Assembly: GCA_002477565.1 (NCBI GenBank)
Contig: DLQL01000104.1
Coordinates: forward strand, 1 to 52,560
Length of the DNA stretch: 52,560 bases
From: Flavobacteriaceae bacterium UBA7433
GTDB lineage: Bacteria > Bacteroidota > Bacteroidia > Flavobacteriales > Flavobacteriaceae
Reading direction: 5' to 3'
Positions within the stretch are counted from its first letter, which is position 1; every line of letters begins with the position of its first letter. The notes beneath the pieces are model-generated. The model was not told the origin of the DNA, ran no database searches, and saw only the letters and a list, made by a program, of their open reading frames with translations. Shown here piece by piece: positions 33,858-42,303 of the stretch. Position numbers and translations under genes: made by a program.

Positions 33858-34364
33858 TCAAATGACTTTGATTTCTGTCTGGTAATCCAAAGTTACTTTT
33901 AGACCGAGGTCTGTCAATAGAATTTTAATTTTCTTTTTCCCCACCTGCTTTGCGGTTCCTTTTTTGCCTTTGAAAGGGCCAGATTCAATTGCGACGAGAT
34001 CTCCGGAAGTTATTTTTTCAACTTTTGAGGAAACGACGTCTTTATCAAGCCATTTTTTGATCAGTTCAATTTCTTCTTCTCGAACGATTGCAGCTTGCCC
34101 AAGCCATCTCAAATAGCCCAATACCCCTGGTGCTTCAAAAACACGGTTGCGTTCCTTTTCTTCTGTCTGAACAAAAACGTAGGTAGAAAATAAAGGGACT
34201 TGTATTTTTTTTTTGCGATCCGACCATTGGTGTATTTGTGTTGTTGTTGGACAATACACACGGATTCCTGATTTTTCAAGCCGTTCTGCAGTTTTTTTTT
34301 CATACCGTGGCTTTACACGAATGACAAACCAGTTTTTGTGAGGGGGCGTTTTTTCGGTTTGCAT
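33858..34364 (-). CDS. UpxY-family transcription antiterminator (NusG paralogue)
   Basis: A specialised NusG/RfaH-like factor that binds RNA polymerase and lets it read through a long polysaccharide operon. From the ATG at 34364 it has 168 aa: NGN domain (NWFVIRVKPRYEKKTAERLEKSG, then PLFSTYVFVQ and GYLRWLG) and a C-terminal KOW domain (VAIESGPFKGKKGTAKQVGKKKI). An earlier ATG at 34406 would add 14 residues (MGLNTAKPFQNQTK) that are not typical of the family and lie over a small hairpin; it remains possible. It is the first gene of the capsule operon, with a promoter at 34523-34551, as expected for UpxY-type factors that act on their own operon. Confidence 0.9.
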   Translation of the reverse strand: MQTEKTPPHKNWFVIRVKPRYEKKTAERLEKSGIRVYCPTTTQIHQWSDRKKKIQVPLFSTYVFVQTEEKERNRVFEAPGVLGYLRWLGQAAIVREEEIELIKKWLDKDVVSSKVEKITSGDLVAIESGPFKGKKGTAKQVGKKKIKILLTDLGLKVTLDYQTEIKVI

Positions 34365-34381
34365 TTTTGTTTGATTTTGGA

Positions 34382-34394
34382 ACGGCTTCGCCGT
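34382..34394 (-). repeat. Small hairpin near the upxY start
   Basis: ACGGC and GCCGT separated by three bases. It lies between the two possible upxY starts, so it would be in the leader if translation begins at 34364. Confidence 0.4.
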
Positions 34395-34449
34395 GTTGAG
34401 CCCCATTAAAAGCGGTGGGGGTCAATTGGGGTATTGCAAAATTGAAGTC

Positions 34450-34490
34450 TGCTGTGTTTTTTTTGACAACTTAAAAATAACAACACAGCA
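34450..34490 (-). repeat. Inverted repeat in the capsule operon leader
   Basis: TGCTGTGTT (34450-34458) and AACACAGCA (34482-34490), a perfect 9-bp repeat with a 23-base loop, between the predicted promoter and upxY. It could form an RNA hairpin that pauses polymerase or serves as an antiterminator loading signal; no T run follows on the minus strand, so a simple terminator is unlikely. Confidence 0.6.
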
Positions 34491-34522
34491 TTCCATTCCA
34501 AAAATACATTAAGTATTGCTCT

Positions 34523-34551
34523 CTAAAGTAGGGTTTGTACATTCAGCTCAA
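34523..34551 (-). promoter_or_regulatory. Predicted promoter of the capsule operon
   Basis: On the minus strand: TTG, 18 bases, TACTTTAG, which differs from the Bacteroidota -7 consensus TAnnTTTG in one base. A start near 34516 would give a leader of about 110-150 bases before upxY, long enough for the inverted repeat at 34450-34490. Confidence 0.5.
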
Positions 34552-34745
34552 AATTTTAGAGTAAACAGACGCTATTTTAAATGAAATGATAATTTTAAAT
34601 TCAATTTTCATTAAGTATTTTATGTATTTGACATCTATTTTTTGATATTATAATATATAGTAATCTTAAAATTTAATTCAAAAAAAGCAATTTTACGTCT
34701 TTTAATATGTAGTTTTACACAATTTCATGACTTGCATCTAAATCT

Positions 34746-35903
34746 ATGGACACATTTCAATTCAGCTATGTTTTTGCATCGGTATCAATCCTTGTCTTGC
34801 TTTTCTTTTTCCGTGTCAACAGAAAGAAAAATCCAATAGCAGATTCGTATTTTATTTTACTTCTTTGCGTCTTGCTTCTTCGTTTTTTGTATCTTATAAT
34901 TTATCCTCCCTCTGTCGATGGGCTGGTGTTGAATGATGTTCTGCTCTTACAGTCTCAAATCTTTGTTGTTGTGTTGTTTTATTTGCATTTACTCAACCAA
35001 ACAGAGGTTCAAAGATTGTCGCGTTTGAAGTTGGAATTTCACCTCATTTATTCCTGCCTGCACTTGCCTGTATTTTATCTTTTGTACAAGGTTTTTTTTC
35101 CGAAAACACCTATACACATTGCTGTAGCCATTATTGTTTTTACGTATGTTCTTTTGTATTTTCTCCTGTTGATTCGTGTTTTTTTAAAGTATTCAAAGGC
35201 TGCAAATGGGAGTTACGATTCTTATACGGATAGTGAGAACGCTATTGTTCAAAAGTGGGTTTTTTTTCTTTCTGTAACTTTTGTGATTTTTCTTTTTTCA
35301 AAACTTTTCGTCTTTTTTTACAACCGTATCAGTCACCAACATATTTCTGCACCCTATTACTATTTTATTTCCTCCTCTTTTTGGCTCCTTGTTTTGCTTC
35401 GAATTTTGACAGATCCACTTTTTTTGATGGGCGCTAAAAATAGATCAATTAGGTCAAACCGACTAAATAAGAACAACTCTTCACTGGGCCCTTGTTGGTC
35501 ACATACGAGTTCTGAAATTACAAACCAACAAGATCTTTTGTTGTCCCAAAAAATTGAATTTCAAGTTCAGTTCTACATAAGAGCAACCGAAGACTTTTTT
35601 GAAAATTCTTTTGACTTTTCACAGCAAAAATTTGGAATCACTGACCTGTCGTTCAAACTTCACGTTCCACAAAGTCATTTGAAATTTATTTTCAAATACC
35701 ACTGTGAGTTTGGTTTTTCCTATTATTTGGTTTCTTTGAGAATCCAAAAAGCCACCGATTTGATGTTGAGTGATTTTATCAAGTTCAATACCTTGGAGAA
35801 AGTTTCTTCAATGGTCGGCTATTCAAACTACAACACCTTTTTTTTAAATTTCAAATCAGTGGTCGGGATGACTCCCAATCAATTTGTCAAAAAGATGGTT
35901 TGA
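34746..35903 (+). CDS. Membrane-anchored AraC-family transcription regulator
   Basis: A 385-aa protein with an N-terminal half of about seven hydrophobic segments (residues 5-235) and a C-terminal AraC/XylS double helix-turn-helix domain (about 285-385). The signature of the second helix-turn-helix is clear: VSSMVGYSNYNTFFLNFKS followed by VVGMTPNQFVKKM. Regulators of this layout are common in Bacteroidota and are thought to sense a membrane or extracellular cue. It is divergent from the capsule operon and 120 bases upstream of the CotH-type gene; it may control either, but nothing in the sequence proves it. The DNA-binding half contains unusually many Phe and Asn. Confidence 0.88.
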   Translation: MDTFQFSYVFASVSILVLLFFFRVNRKKNPIADSYFILLLCVLLLRFLYLIIYPPSVDGLVLNDVLLLQSQIFVVVLFYLHLLNQTEVQRLSRLKLEFHLIYSCLHLPVFYLLYKVFFPKTPIHIAVAIIVFTYVLLYFLLLIRVFLKYSKAANGSYDSYTDSENAIVQKWVFFLSVTFVIFLFSKLFVFFYNRISHQHISAPYYYFISSSFWLLVLLRILTDPLFLMGAKNRSIRSNRLNKNNSSLGPCWSHTSSEITNQQDLLLSQKIEFQVQFYIRATEDFFENSFDFSQQKFGITDLSFKLHVPQSHLKFIFKYHCEFGFSYYLVSLRIQKATDLMLSDFIKFNTLEKVSSMVGYSNYNTFFLNFKSVVGMTPNQFVKKMV

Positions 35904-35989
35904 CGCTCGTTTTGTTTAAAGATTCAGTTATTTATTCATGTCGTGTTGATGTAGGGTTTCATTTTTCATTCTTTACTGTTAATTGTGCG

Positions 35990-35997
35990 TACCTTTG
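35990..35997 (+). promoter_or_regulatory. Predicted -7 box of the CotH-type gene
   Basis: TACCTTTG matches TAnnTTTG exactly. No TTG lies at the expected distance upstream. Its position upstream of the ATG at 36025, and downstream of a possible TTG start at 35983, supports the ATG. Confidence 0.5.
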
Positions 35998-36024
35998 ACA
36001 GATACTCAAACCCCAAACAAAAAA

Positions 36025-39000
36025 ATGATTTTTAAAAAAGATGTTTTCAGATTGTTGTTTTTGTTTACGGCAGTACTTTCCGCTCAAACAGTCCAAATAA
36101 GCGAAGCCGTTTCTTCTAATTCTACGTATACAGATGAAGATGGAGACACGCCAGATTGGTTTGAGTTGTACAATACTTCTTCTCAATCCATTTCTTTAAA
36201 AGATTGGACCATATCTGACGACCCTGACAATCTATCAATGTTTGTTTTTCCAAATATCAGCATCCCGTCCGATGGCTATCTTCGGGTGTGGGCTTCGGAC
36301 AAAGACCGTTCAGAAATCACTTCCGTGAGGACATTTGTAGATCGAGGAGCTCTTTTCAACTACCTTATTCCTACGAGCGAACCGCCTTCAAATTGGACAG
36401 CTCCTAATTTTCAAGACGGCTCCTGGGCACAAGGAACCTCAGGGTTTGGATACGATGATGGAGACGATGCAACACAGGTGCCAACAGGAACGCGCTCGGT
36501 CTACACCAGAATATCTTTTCAAGTTACTGACCTAGAAGCATTGACTCAGTTGGTTTTGGACATGGATTACGACGACGGTTTTGTCGCATACATCAACGGC
36601 AATGAAGTAGCACGTGCCAACATCACCGGTGTGCCTCCTGCTTTTGATTCCGGTACATTTACAGATCACGAAGCTAAAATATACAGAGGTGATGTGCCGG
36701 AACGTTTTTCAATCGCCAATCCCCAAACGGTTTTACAAGAAGGAAGCAATACGTTGGCCATACAAGTTCACAATGTAAGCGAGTGGTCTTCGGACATGAC
36801 CTTAATTCCCTTTTTGTCCGCTGTCTTTTCAAGGCCCAATTCTAGTGGAACGACCCCTCCAAATCTTTTGAATTTTTCCAATGGGAGTTTGCACACCAAC
36901 TTTAAAATCTCATCGAAATCTGATCAGTTGTTGTTGAGCAACCCTGAAGGAGAATTGGTAGATGATTTGTTGGTAGAAGGACTCAAACAAAATGTTTCGA
37001 TGGGTATTTCTCCTCAATCTGGCAATTTGGTTTATTTTTTGGAAACCACACCAGGAGCCCCCAATTCTTCTGAGGAATACATCGGCGTTTTTAAAGATCC
37101 TGTGGTCTTTTCAGTTCCGGGGGGACGCCTCAATGCTCCCGTCAATTTGGAACTTTCAGGAGCTGGCGAAGGACAAAAAATCCATTACACAACGGATGCC
37201 AGTTTGCCAACCGAAAATTCTCCCATATACACCGCTCCCATTCGCATTGCGAATAACCAAGTCGTGCGTGCAGGGTTTTTTGCGACAGGGTACCTTCCCG
37301 CCGAAATCGATTCTAAGACCTACCTATTCAATGCCAATCACGAGATAGATTTTGTAACTTTAGTGACGGATCCTGACAATTTTTTCGATGCGGATACAGG
37401 AATCTATGTCACGGGGCCTCCAGGAACATTTGATACCAACATCCCTTATTTTGGAGCCAACTTTTGGGAAGATTGGGAGCGCCCAATTCATTTCTCATTT
37501 TACGAAAAAGAAACGGGTGACTTGGGCGTCGCTTTCAATACAGGTGTAAAAATTTATGGTGCTTGGAGCCGTGGGCAAAATGCACAAAGATCACTAGCTG
37601 TTTTTGCACGTGGAAAATACGGTACTTCAGAATTTGACTATCCTTTTTTTGAAGAACGCAGCTATGATAAGTTCCAGGCCTTGGTGTTGCGGAACTCAGG
37701 ACAAGCTTGGTTGAAATCCACCATCCGAGACATCACTTTGACAAGTCTCATGGAAGGATCTGGTCTGGATCTTCAAGCTTATACTCCCGTAGCGACTTAT
37801 TTGAATGGGGATTATTGGGGCTTGTACAACCTCAGGGAAAAAAACAACGAACACATGCTGGCTTCCAAGCACGAAATTGATGCCGAAGGAATTGATCTTT
37901 TGACAGCAAATGCCGAAGTTGTAGAGGGAACCAATCAAGAGTACAGCGCCTTGATCAATTATATCTCGAGCACGAATTTGTCCGTCGACGCAAATTTTGA
38001 CTACGTGCGCGAACGGATAGATATTCCAAATTACACCATGTATCAAGTTGCCCAAATCTATATCAACAATCAAGATTGGCCGGGAAACAACATCAAATTT
38101 TGGAAACACCCCGAAGGCAAATGGCGTTGGATTTTATACGACACTGACTTTGGATTCAGTCCTTGGTTCCGTCCGAGCAATGACTATGTAGCCAACACCC
38201 TTGAATTTGCTTTAGAACCCTACGGCCCAGGTTGGCCAAACCCAGCTTGGTCAACCCTGTTGTTTCGAAAGCTCATTGAAAATACAAGGTTTAGAAATGG
38301 TTTTATCAACCGCTACGCGGATGAGCTCAATACTCGATTTTTAGCGGAAAATGTCAAAACCCACATCGAGTCGGTATTGGCAAAAGTAGCTCCTGAACTG
38401 CAAGCGCACTACACACGCTGGAATGGGAATTTTGACGACGTAGGCTATTATGTAAACTTGATGAAAGTCTTTGCTCAAGAGCGACCTCAATTCGCAAGAA
38501 GTCATTTGAGGTCTAGATTTAATTTGACAGCTGAACACCGTCTTACGATCAACAACACCCAACAAGACAGGGGTTATGTCGAAGTCAATGACAATTTAAA
38601 AATTGACCAAGCATCCTGGTTTGGCACTTATTTTCAGAATGTTCCGATACGCTTGCATGCCATTCCGCTTCCTGGATTTGTCTTTTCGCATTGGAGTGGG
38701 AGTGATAATACATCTGAAGCTAGCATCGATGTCAATCTGCAAAATTCTTTTCAAATTCGTCCGAATTTTGTTCCTGCTGAAACCCCTCTTAAATTAGTGA
38801 TCAATGAAATCAATTACAAGTCCAGCGATCAGAAAGATTCCGGAGATTGGGTAGAGTTGTACAATCCAAATGAAACAGCGTTGGACCTTTCCAATTGGGT
38901 GCTCAAAGATATGAAAGACACCAATACATTTGTTCTTCCAGCTGCAACGACAATTCCGAGCAAGGGGTTCTTGGTACTCGTCAAAAATGGCAATGATTTT

Positions 39001-39501
39001 TCTGTGGTTTTTCCATCAGTAGACAATGCCATAGGAGATTTTGATTTTGGTTTTGGTTCGGAAGATGCGGTGCGCCTGTTTGATGACAAGGGAGTTTTGA
39101 TAGATGAAGTATTCTATACGTCCCAAGCTCCATGGCCCGAATGTGCTGACGGTTTGGGACCTACATTGTTACTAGAAAGTGATGATTTGGACAATGCTTT
39201 GGCAGAGAGTTGGTTTTGTGGTGATGCTTATGGGACACCTGGGCTTGACAATGCCACAGCCAGCACCCCAGAAGACCCTGTAGAAGAAATAAAGTTGTAT
39301 CCCAACTTGATTACTGATTACTTGTATTTTGTGGGGCCTGCTTTGGAAATGAACATGCGGGTTTATGACGTGATGGGAAAACTGGTATTTGCTCAAAAAA
39401 CTGCAGCTCAAATGGAGGTTAGTTTCTTGAAAAAAGGCATCTATTTTGTGCAACTATCAGACAGTACACAATCCAAGACTTTTAGAATTGTAAAGCATTG
39501 A
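36025..39501 (+). CDS. Secreted CotH-kinase/lamin-tail multidomain protein with T9SS sorting domain
   Basis: A 1158-aa exported protein. Signal peptide MIFKKDVFRLLFLFTAVLSAQ (cleavage after about residue 21), then a lamin-tail domain (ISEAVSSNSTYTDEDGDTPD, about 25-95) and a galactose-binding-like region (about 110-265). A chitobiase-type C-terminal domain (IHYTTDASLPTENSPIY, about 385) is followed by a CotH-like domain (about 430-840: LYNLREKNNEHML and WRWILYDTDFGF). After that come a beta-rich region, a second lamin-tail domain (INEINYKSSDQKDSGDWVEL, about 915) and a type IX sorting domain (EEIKLYPN...LKKGIYFVQL, last 75 residues). It is therefore exported by T9SS and probably attached to the surface. 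CotH proteins are protein or spore-coat kinases in some Firmicutes; the role of this group is unknown. Confidence 0.9.
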   Translation: MIFKKDVFRLLFLFTAVLSAQTVQISEAVSSNSTYTDEDGDTPDWFELYNTSSQSISLKDWTISDDPDNLSMFVFPNISIPSDGYLRVWASDKDRSEITSVRTFVDRGALFNYLIPTSEPPSNWTAPNFQDGSWAQGTSGFGYDDGDDATQVPTGTRSVYTRISFQVTDLEALTQLVLDMDYDDGFVAYINGNEVARANITGVPPAFDSGTFTDHEAKIYRGDVPERFSIANPQTVLQEGSNTLAIQVHNVSEWSSDMTLIPFLSAVFSRPNSSGTTPPNLLNFSNGSLHTNFKISSKSDQLLLSNPEGELVDDLLVEGLKQNVSMGISPQSGNLVYFLETTPGAPNSSEEYIGVFKDPVVFSVPGGRLNAPVNLELSGAGEGQKIHYTTDASLPTENSPIYTAPIRIANNQVVRAGFFATGYLPAEIDSKTYLFNANHEIDFVTLVTDPDNFFDADTGIYVTGPPGTFDTNIPYFGANFWEDWERPIHFSFYEKETGDLGVAFNTGVKIYGAWSRGQNAQRSLAVFARGKYGTSEFDYPFFEERSYDKFQALVLRNSGQAWLKSTIRDITLTSLMEGSGLDLQAYTPVATYLNGDYWGLYNLREKNNEHMLASKHEIDAEGIDLLTANAEVVEGTNQEYSALINYISSTNLSVDANFDYVRERIDIPNYTMYQVAQIYINNQDWPGNNIKFWKHPEGKWRWILYDTDFGFSPWFRPSNDYVANTLEFALEPYGPGWPNPAWSTLLFRKLIENTRFRNGFINRYADELNTRFLAENVKTHIESVLAKVAPELQAHYTRWNGNFDDVGYYVNLMKVFAQERPQFARSHLRSRFNLTAEHRLTINNTQQDRGYVEVNDNLKIDQASWFGTYFQNVPIRLHAIPLPGFVFSHWSGSDNTSEASIDVNLQNSFQIRPNFVPAETPLKLVINEINYKSSDQKDSGDWVELYNPNETALDLSNWVLKDMKDTNTFVLPAATTIPSKGFLVLVKNGNDFSVVFPSVDNAIGDFDFGFGSEDAVRLFDDKGVLIDEVFYTSQAPWPECADGLGPTLLLESDDLDNALAESWFCGDAYGTPGLDNATASTPEDPVEEIKLYPNLITDYLYFVGPALEMNMRVYDVMGKLVFAQKTAAQMEVSFLKKGIYFVQLSDSTQSKTFRIVKH

Positions 39502-39712
39502 TTTAAACTGTTTAAAAAAGGGATGAGTTCTTAGTTTTTTTCGTTCACGAACTGCTGCAAGTATCTAAAATTACATTTGTAAAAATCAAAGGCCTTTTTT
39601 GTCGAGCTGTTATAGCGGTATTTGTACTAGAGGATAAATAAATCGAAACCTCAAGAGCTTTTGATTGGGTTCAATACGTTGAATGTCTCTTATTAGAAAC
39701 ACTCTATAAGAC

Positions 39713-40129
39713 TCAGGAATGAGGTAGTTTTTCCTTCAGGACGCCGTACAAGAAGGTTCCTAAGAGGGCTGCTGCAATCACAATGGCAATGGAGTAAAAT
39801 CCTGCGCCCAAAAGGGCAAACATCGGTCCTGGGCATGCGCCGGCCAAAGCCCATCCCAATCCAAATAAAATGCCTCCGTAAAGGTAGCGCTTGACACTTT
39901 TTTCTTTTGGCTTGAATTCAATTTTTTCTCCGTAAAAAGAGTTGATTTTAAATCGCTTGATTGCCTGTGTTGTAAAAATCCCAAGGCAAAAAGCTGTTCC
40001 AATAATTCCGTACATGTGAAAGGATTCGAATCGAAACATCTCATAGACGCGAAACCATGAGGCGGCTTCCGATTTAAAAAGGGTGATTCCAAAAAAGATT
40101 CCAATGCTCAAGTAACTAAGTGTTCTCAT
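39713..40129 (-). CDS. YeeE/YedE family transporter half (C-terminal type)
   Basis: A 138-aa membrane protein with about four hydrophobic segments and the YeeE/YedE signature GGILFGLGWALAGACPGPMFALLGAG (given here as GGILFGLGWALAG then ACPGPMF, about residues 86-112), including the conserved Cys in ACPG. The family includes the thiosulfate transporter TsuA, which is a single longer chain in E. coli; here the fold is split over two adjacent genes. It starts 3 bases after the stop of the other half. It probably forms a complex with it to import thiosulfate or another sulfur species. Confidence 0.88.
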   Translation of the reverse strand: MRTLSYLSIGIFFGITLFKSEAASWFRVYEMFRFESFHMYGIIGTAFCLGIFTTQAIKRFKINSFYGEKIEFKPKEKSVKRYLYGGILFGLGWALAGACPGPMFALLGAGFYSIAIVIAAALLGTFLYGVLKEKLPHS

Positions 40130-40132
40130 AAT

Positions 40133-40690
40133 TTAAAAGATTAGTGGAAATAATAAATGAACCATGGTCAAACCGCCGATAAAAAAGCCAATTACGGCTA
40201 GTAAGGAAGGCAGTTGTAGGTCGCTCAATCCGGAGATGGCATGTCCAGAAGTACAGCCTCCAGCATACCGAGCTCCAAAGCCAACAAGCACTCCTCCAAC
40301 AACAAGCATCAAAAGGATTTTTGGGTTTTGAAAAGATTCGGAACCAAAAAGTTCTTCGGGCAAATACCCTGCTCCAGCACTTTTAAATCCCAGGTTGTTT
40401 AAATTTTCAATGGTTTTAGAGCTGATTGCTACAGCTGTATCAGTGCTTAAAAAATGGGCGCCGATAAATCCGCCAATCAAAACCCCTAGCGCAACCACCA
40501 AGTTCCAACGCTGTGCTTTCCAATCGAATTTAAAGAACTCTGAGGTGTTTCCTGCTCCGCATAGAGTACACAGGGTACGCAGGTTGCTAGACATCCCAAA
40601 ATTTTTACCGACCATTAGCAATAAAAATAAAGTAAGCGCAATAAAAGGGCCAGCGATGTACCAAGGCCAAGATTCGTATATCCAATTCAT
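40133..40690 (-). CDS. YeeE/YedE family transporter half (N-terminal type)
   Basis: A 185-aa membrane protein with about five hydrophobic segments. The family signature is FGARYAGGCTSGHAISGLSD (about residues 139-158) with the conserved Cys of GCTSGH. The start is set at the ATG 40690 (MNWIYESWPWYIAGPFIALTL); an in-frame start nine codons upstream adds a polar leader of no known meaning. Together with the next gene it makes the split equivalent of TsuA-type sulfur transporters. It is the third gene of a sulfur-related operon with an MBL-rhodanese enzyme and a Crp-type regulator. Confidence 0.88.
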   Translation of the reverse strand: MNWIYESWPWYIAGPFIALTLFLLLMVGKNFGMSSNLRTLCTLCGAGNTSEFFKFDWKAQRWNLVVALGVLIGGFIGAHFLSTDTAVAISSKTIENLNNLGFKSAGAGYLPEELFGSESFQNPKILLMLVVGGVLVGFGARYAGGCTSGHAISGLSDLQLPSLLAVIGFFIGGLTMVHLLFPLIF

Positions 40691-40788
40691 AAGAGAGGTT
40701 TTTTTTAAGGGAGTCACTGTGTAAAAGTATTGAAAATTCCTTATTTTATTGTAACGAGAATTAATTCCTCGCCTTCAATCGTTAGGTT

Positions 40789-42204
40789 TTAAGACGTTGA
40801 TTTTGAAGGGCATTGGTAATCTGAAAGCGATATACCAGTTTCTTTGATGGCTTTCATTCCTCCTGATACCTCAATAAAATTATGAATGCCTCTTCGCTTT
40901 AAAAAGGAAGCGGCGATCATGCTGCGGTAGCCTCCAGCACAGTGCAGGTAAAAGGTTTCTTTTTCAGGAAAGTCCTCTAAATGTTGGTTTAGGGCAGCCA
41001 ATGGGCTGTTGTTTGCTTGTAAGATATGCTCGGATAAAAATTCGCCTTTGGATCGAACGTCAAATACAGGTGCCCTGTTCTTTTTCAGAAGGGTTTTGAA
41101 ATCAGTGGCATCCATAGATGTGACTTTGTCAACTTCTTTACCCGCTTTTTTCCAAGCCTCAAAACCGCCTTTCAAATAGCCCAATGTGATGTCAAATCCG
41201 ACTCTTGAGAGTCGGGTAATTGCCTCTTGTTCTTTCCCTATTGGTGCAACTAGCAAAAGGGGTTGTTGTACATCGGCAATCAAAGCGCCTACCCAAGGGG
41301 CAAAACTTCCGTCCAATCCGACAAATACAGCCCCAGGAATGTGTCCTTTTCCGAAGTCTTGTTGGCTCCGAATGTCCAAGATAATAGCTTCAGTAGCGTT
41401 TGCAACCGCTTTAAAATCTTTAGCTGACAATGCACGTGTGCCGCGTTTTAAAACAGAAGCTATGGGGTCGCAACCTTCTTTGTTCATTTTGACATTCATA
41501 GGGAAATAAGCTGGGGGATCGGTCAATCCAACGGTAACTTCTTCTATAAATTCCTCTTGTCTCATGGAGGTGCGTAGTGCATAATTTGTCTTTTTTTGAT
41601 TGCCCAAGGTGTCGGTCGTTTTCTTGCTTAGGTTTTTTCCGCAAGCGGAACCGGCTCCGTGGGCTGGGTAGACCACCACCGTATCTGGCAATGGCATGAT
41701 TTTAGTGCGCAAGCTTTCGAACAACATTCCTGCCAAGTCCTTTTCGCTAAGGCCCCCTGTTTGTTGAGCCAAGTCAGGTCTGCCGACATCCCCTAAAAAT
41801 AAGGTGTCTCCACTAAAAAGTGCACGTTCCTTGCCATGTTCGTCTTTCAATAGGTAGCAAGTACTTTCCAGCGTATGCCCCGGAGTGTGCAGGACTTTGA
41901 GTATCACATTTCCCAAGGGAAATTCCTGCCCGTCTGTTGCGATCAGTGATTCGAAATGCGTTTCTGCATTGGGGCCAAAGACAATTGGAGCGCCTGTCGC
42001 TTTGGAAAGGCTGAGGTGTCCACTGACAAAATCTGCATGGAAATGGGTTTCAAAGATGTATTTGATTGTCGCCTTGTCCTCTTTTGCTTTTTCGAGGTAG
42101 GGTTGGACTTCTCGAAGGGGGTCGATGATCGCCACTTCGCCTTCACTTTCAATGTAATAGGCAGCTTGTGCCAAACAGCCGGTATAGATTTGTTCTATTT
42201 TCAT
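40789..42204 (-). CDS. MBL-fold persulfide dioxygenase-like hydrolase fused to two rhodanese domains
   Basis: A 471-aa cytoplasmic protein. The first 250 residues are a metallo-beta-lactamase domain of the ETHE1/BlhA type: ETHFHADFVSGH (metal site, about residues 55-66), LHTPGHT and FSGDTLFLGDVGRPDL. The first rhodanese-like domain (about 265-350) lacks the catalytic Cys (VAPIGKEQEA), the second (about 370-465) has it in LHCAGGYRS. Such proteins oxidise glutathione or other persulfides and move sulfane sulfur. The ATG at 42204 (MKIEQIYTGCLAQ) matches the family start; an in-frame frame opening upstream to 42288 does not. It is co-oriented with the YeeE halves and the Crp-type regulator. Confidence 0.9.
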   Translation of the reverse strand: MKIEQIYTGCLAQAAYYIESEGEVAIIDPLREVQPYLEKAKEDKATIKYIFETHFHADFVSGHLSLSKATGAPIVFGPNAETHFESLIATDGQEFPLGNVILKVLHTPGHTLESTCYLLKDEHGKERALFSGDTLFLGDVGRPDLAQQTGGLSEKDLAGMLFESLRTKIMPLPDTVVVYPAHGAGSACGKNLSKKTTDTLGNQKKTNYALRTSMRQEEFIEEVTVGLTDPPAYFPMNVKMNKEGCDPIASVLKRGTRALSAKDFKAVANATEAIILDIRSQQDFGKGHIPGAVFVGLDGSFAPWVGALIADVQQPLLLVAPIGKEQEAITRLSRVGFDITLGYLKGGFEAWKKAGKEVDKVTSMDATDFKTLLKKNRAPVFDVRSKGEFLSEHILQANNSPLAALNQHLEDFPEKETFYLHCAGGYRSMIAASFLKRRGIHNFIEVSGGMKAIKETGISLSDYQCPSKSTS

Positions 42205-42303
42205 ACACGAGACAATCTTTTGGAAAAGGTTTTTATTTTTCTTCTGTGTCGCAAAGATAAAAACACGAACGCTAGCTGGCAGTAACATTGGTTACAGAAC
42301 AGT

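Larger units (their letters stand above)
34365..34745. other. Regulatory region between upxY and the AraC-type gene
   Basis: About 380 AT-rich bases between two divergent genes. For the minus strand it contains a promoter (34523-34551), then a 9-bp inverted repeat (34450-34490) and a small GC-rich hairpin (34382-34394) within the presumed transcript leader. For the plus strand I see no convincing promoter; a 7-bp inverted repeat (AATGAAA/TTTCATT, about 34580-34612) lies in the part nearer the AraC-type gene and could be an operator. Confidence 0.5.

Noticed and set aside
34628..34654. TTGACA and TATAAT like an E. coli sigma-70 promoter upstream of the AraC-type gene
   Set aside because: The spacing is only 15 bases and Bacteroidota do not use this consensus; in AT-rich DNA such matches arise by chance.
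39502..39712. TTTAAACTGTTTAAA after the CotH-type gene as a terminator
   Set aside because: The stem is only A-T pairs apart from one C-G and has no T run, so it is too weak to call.
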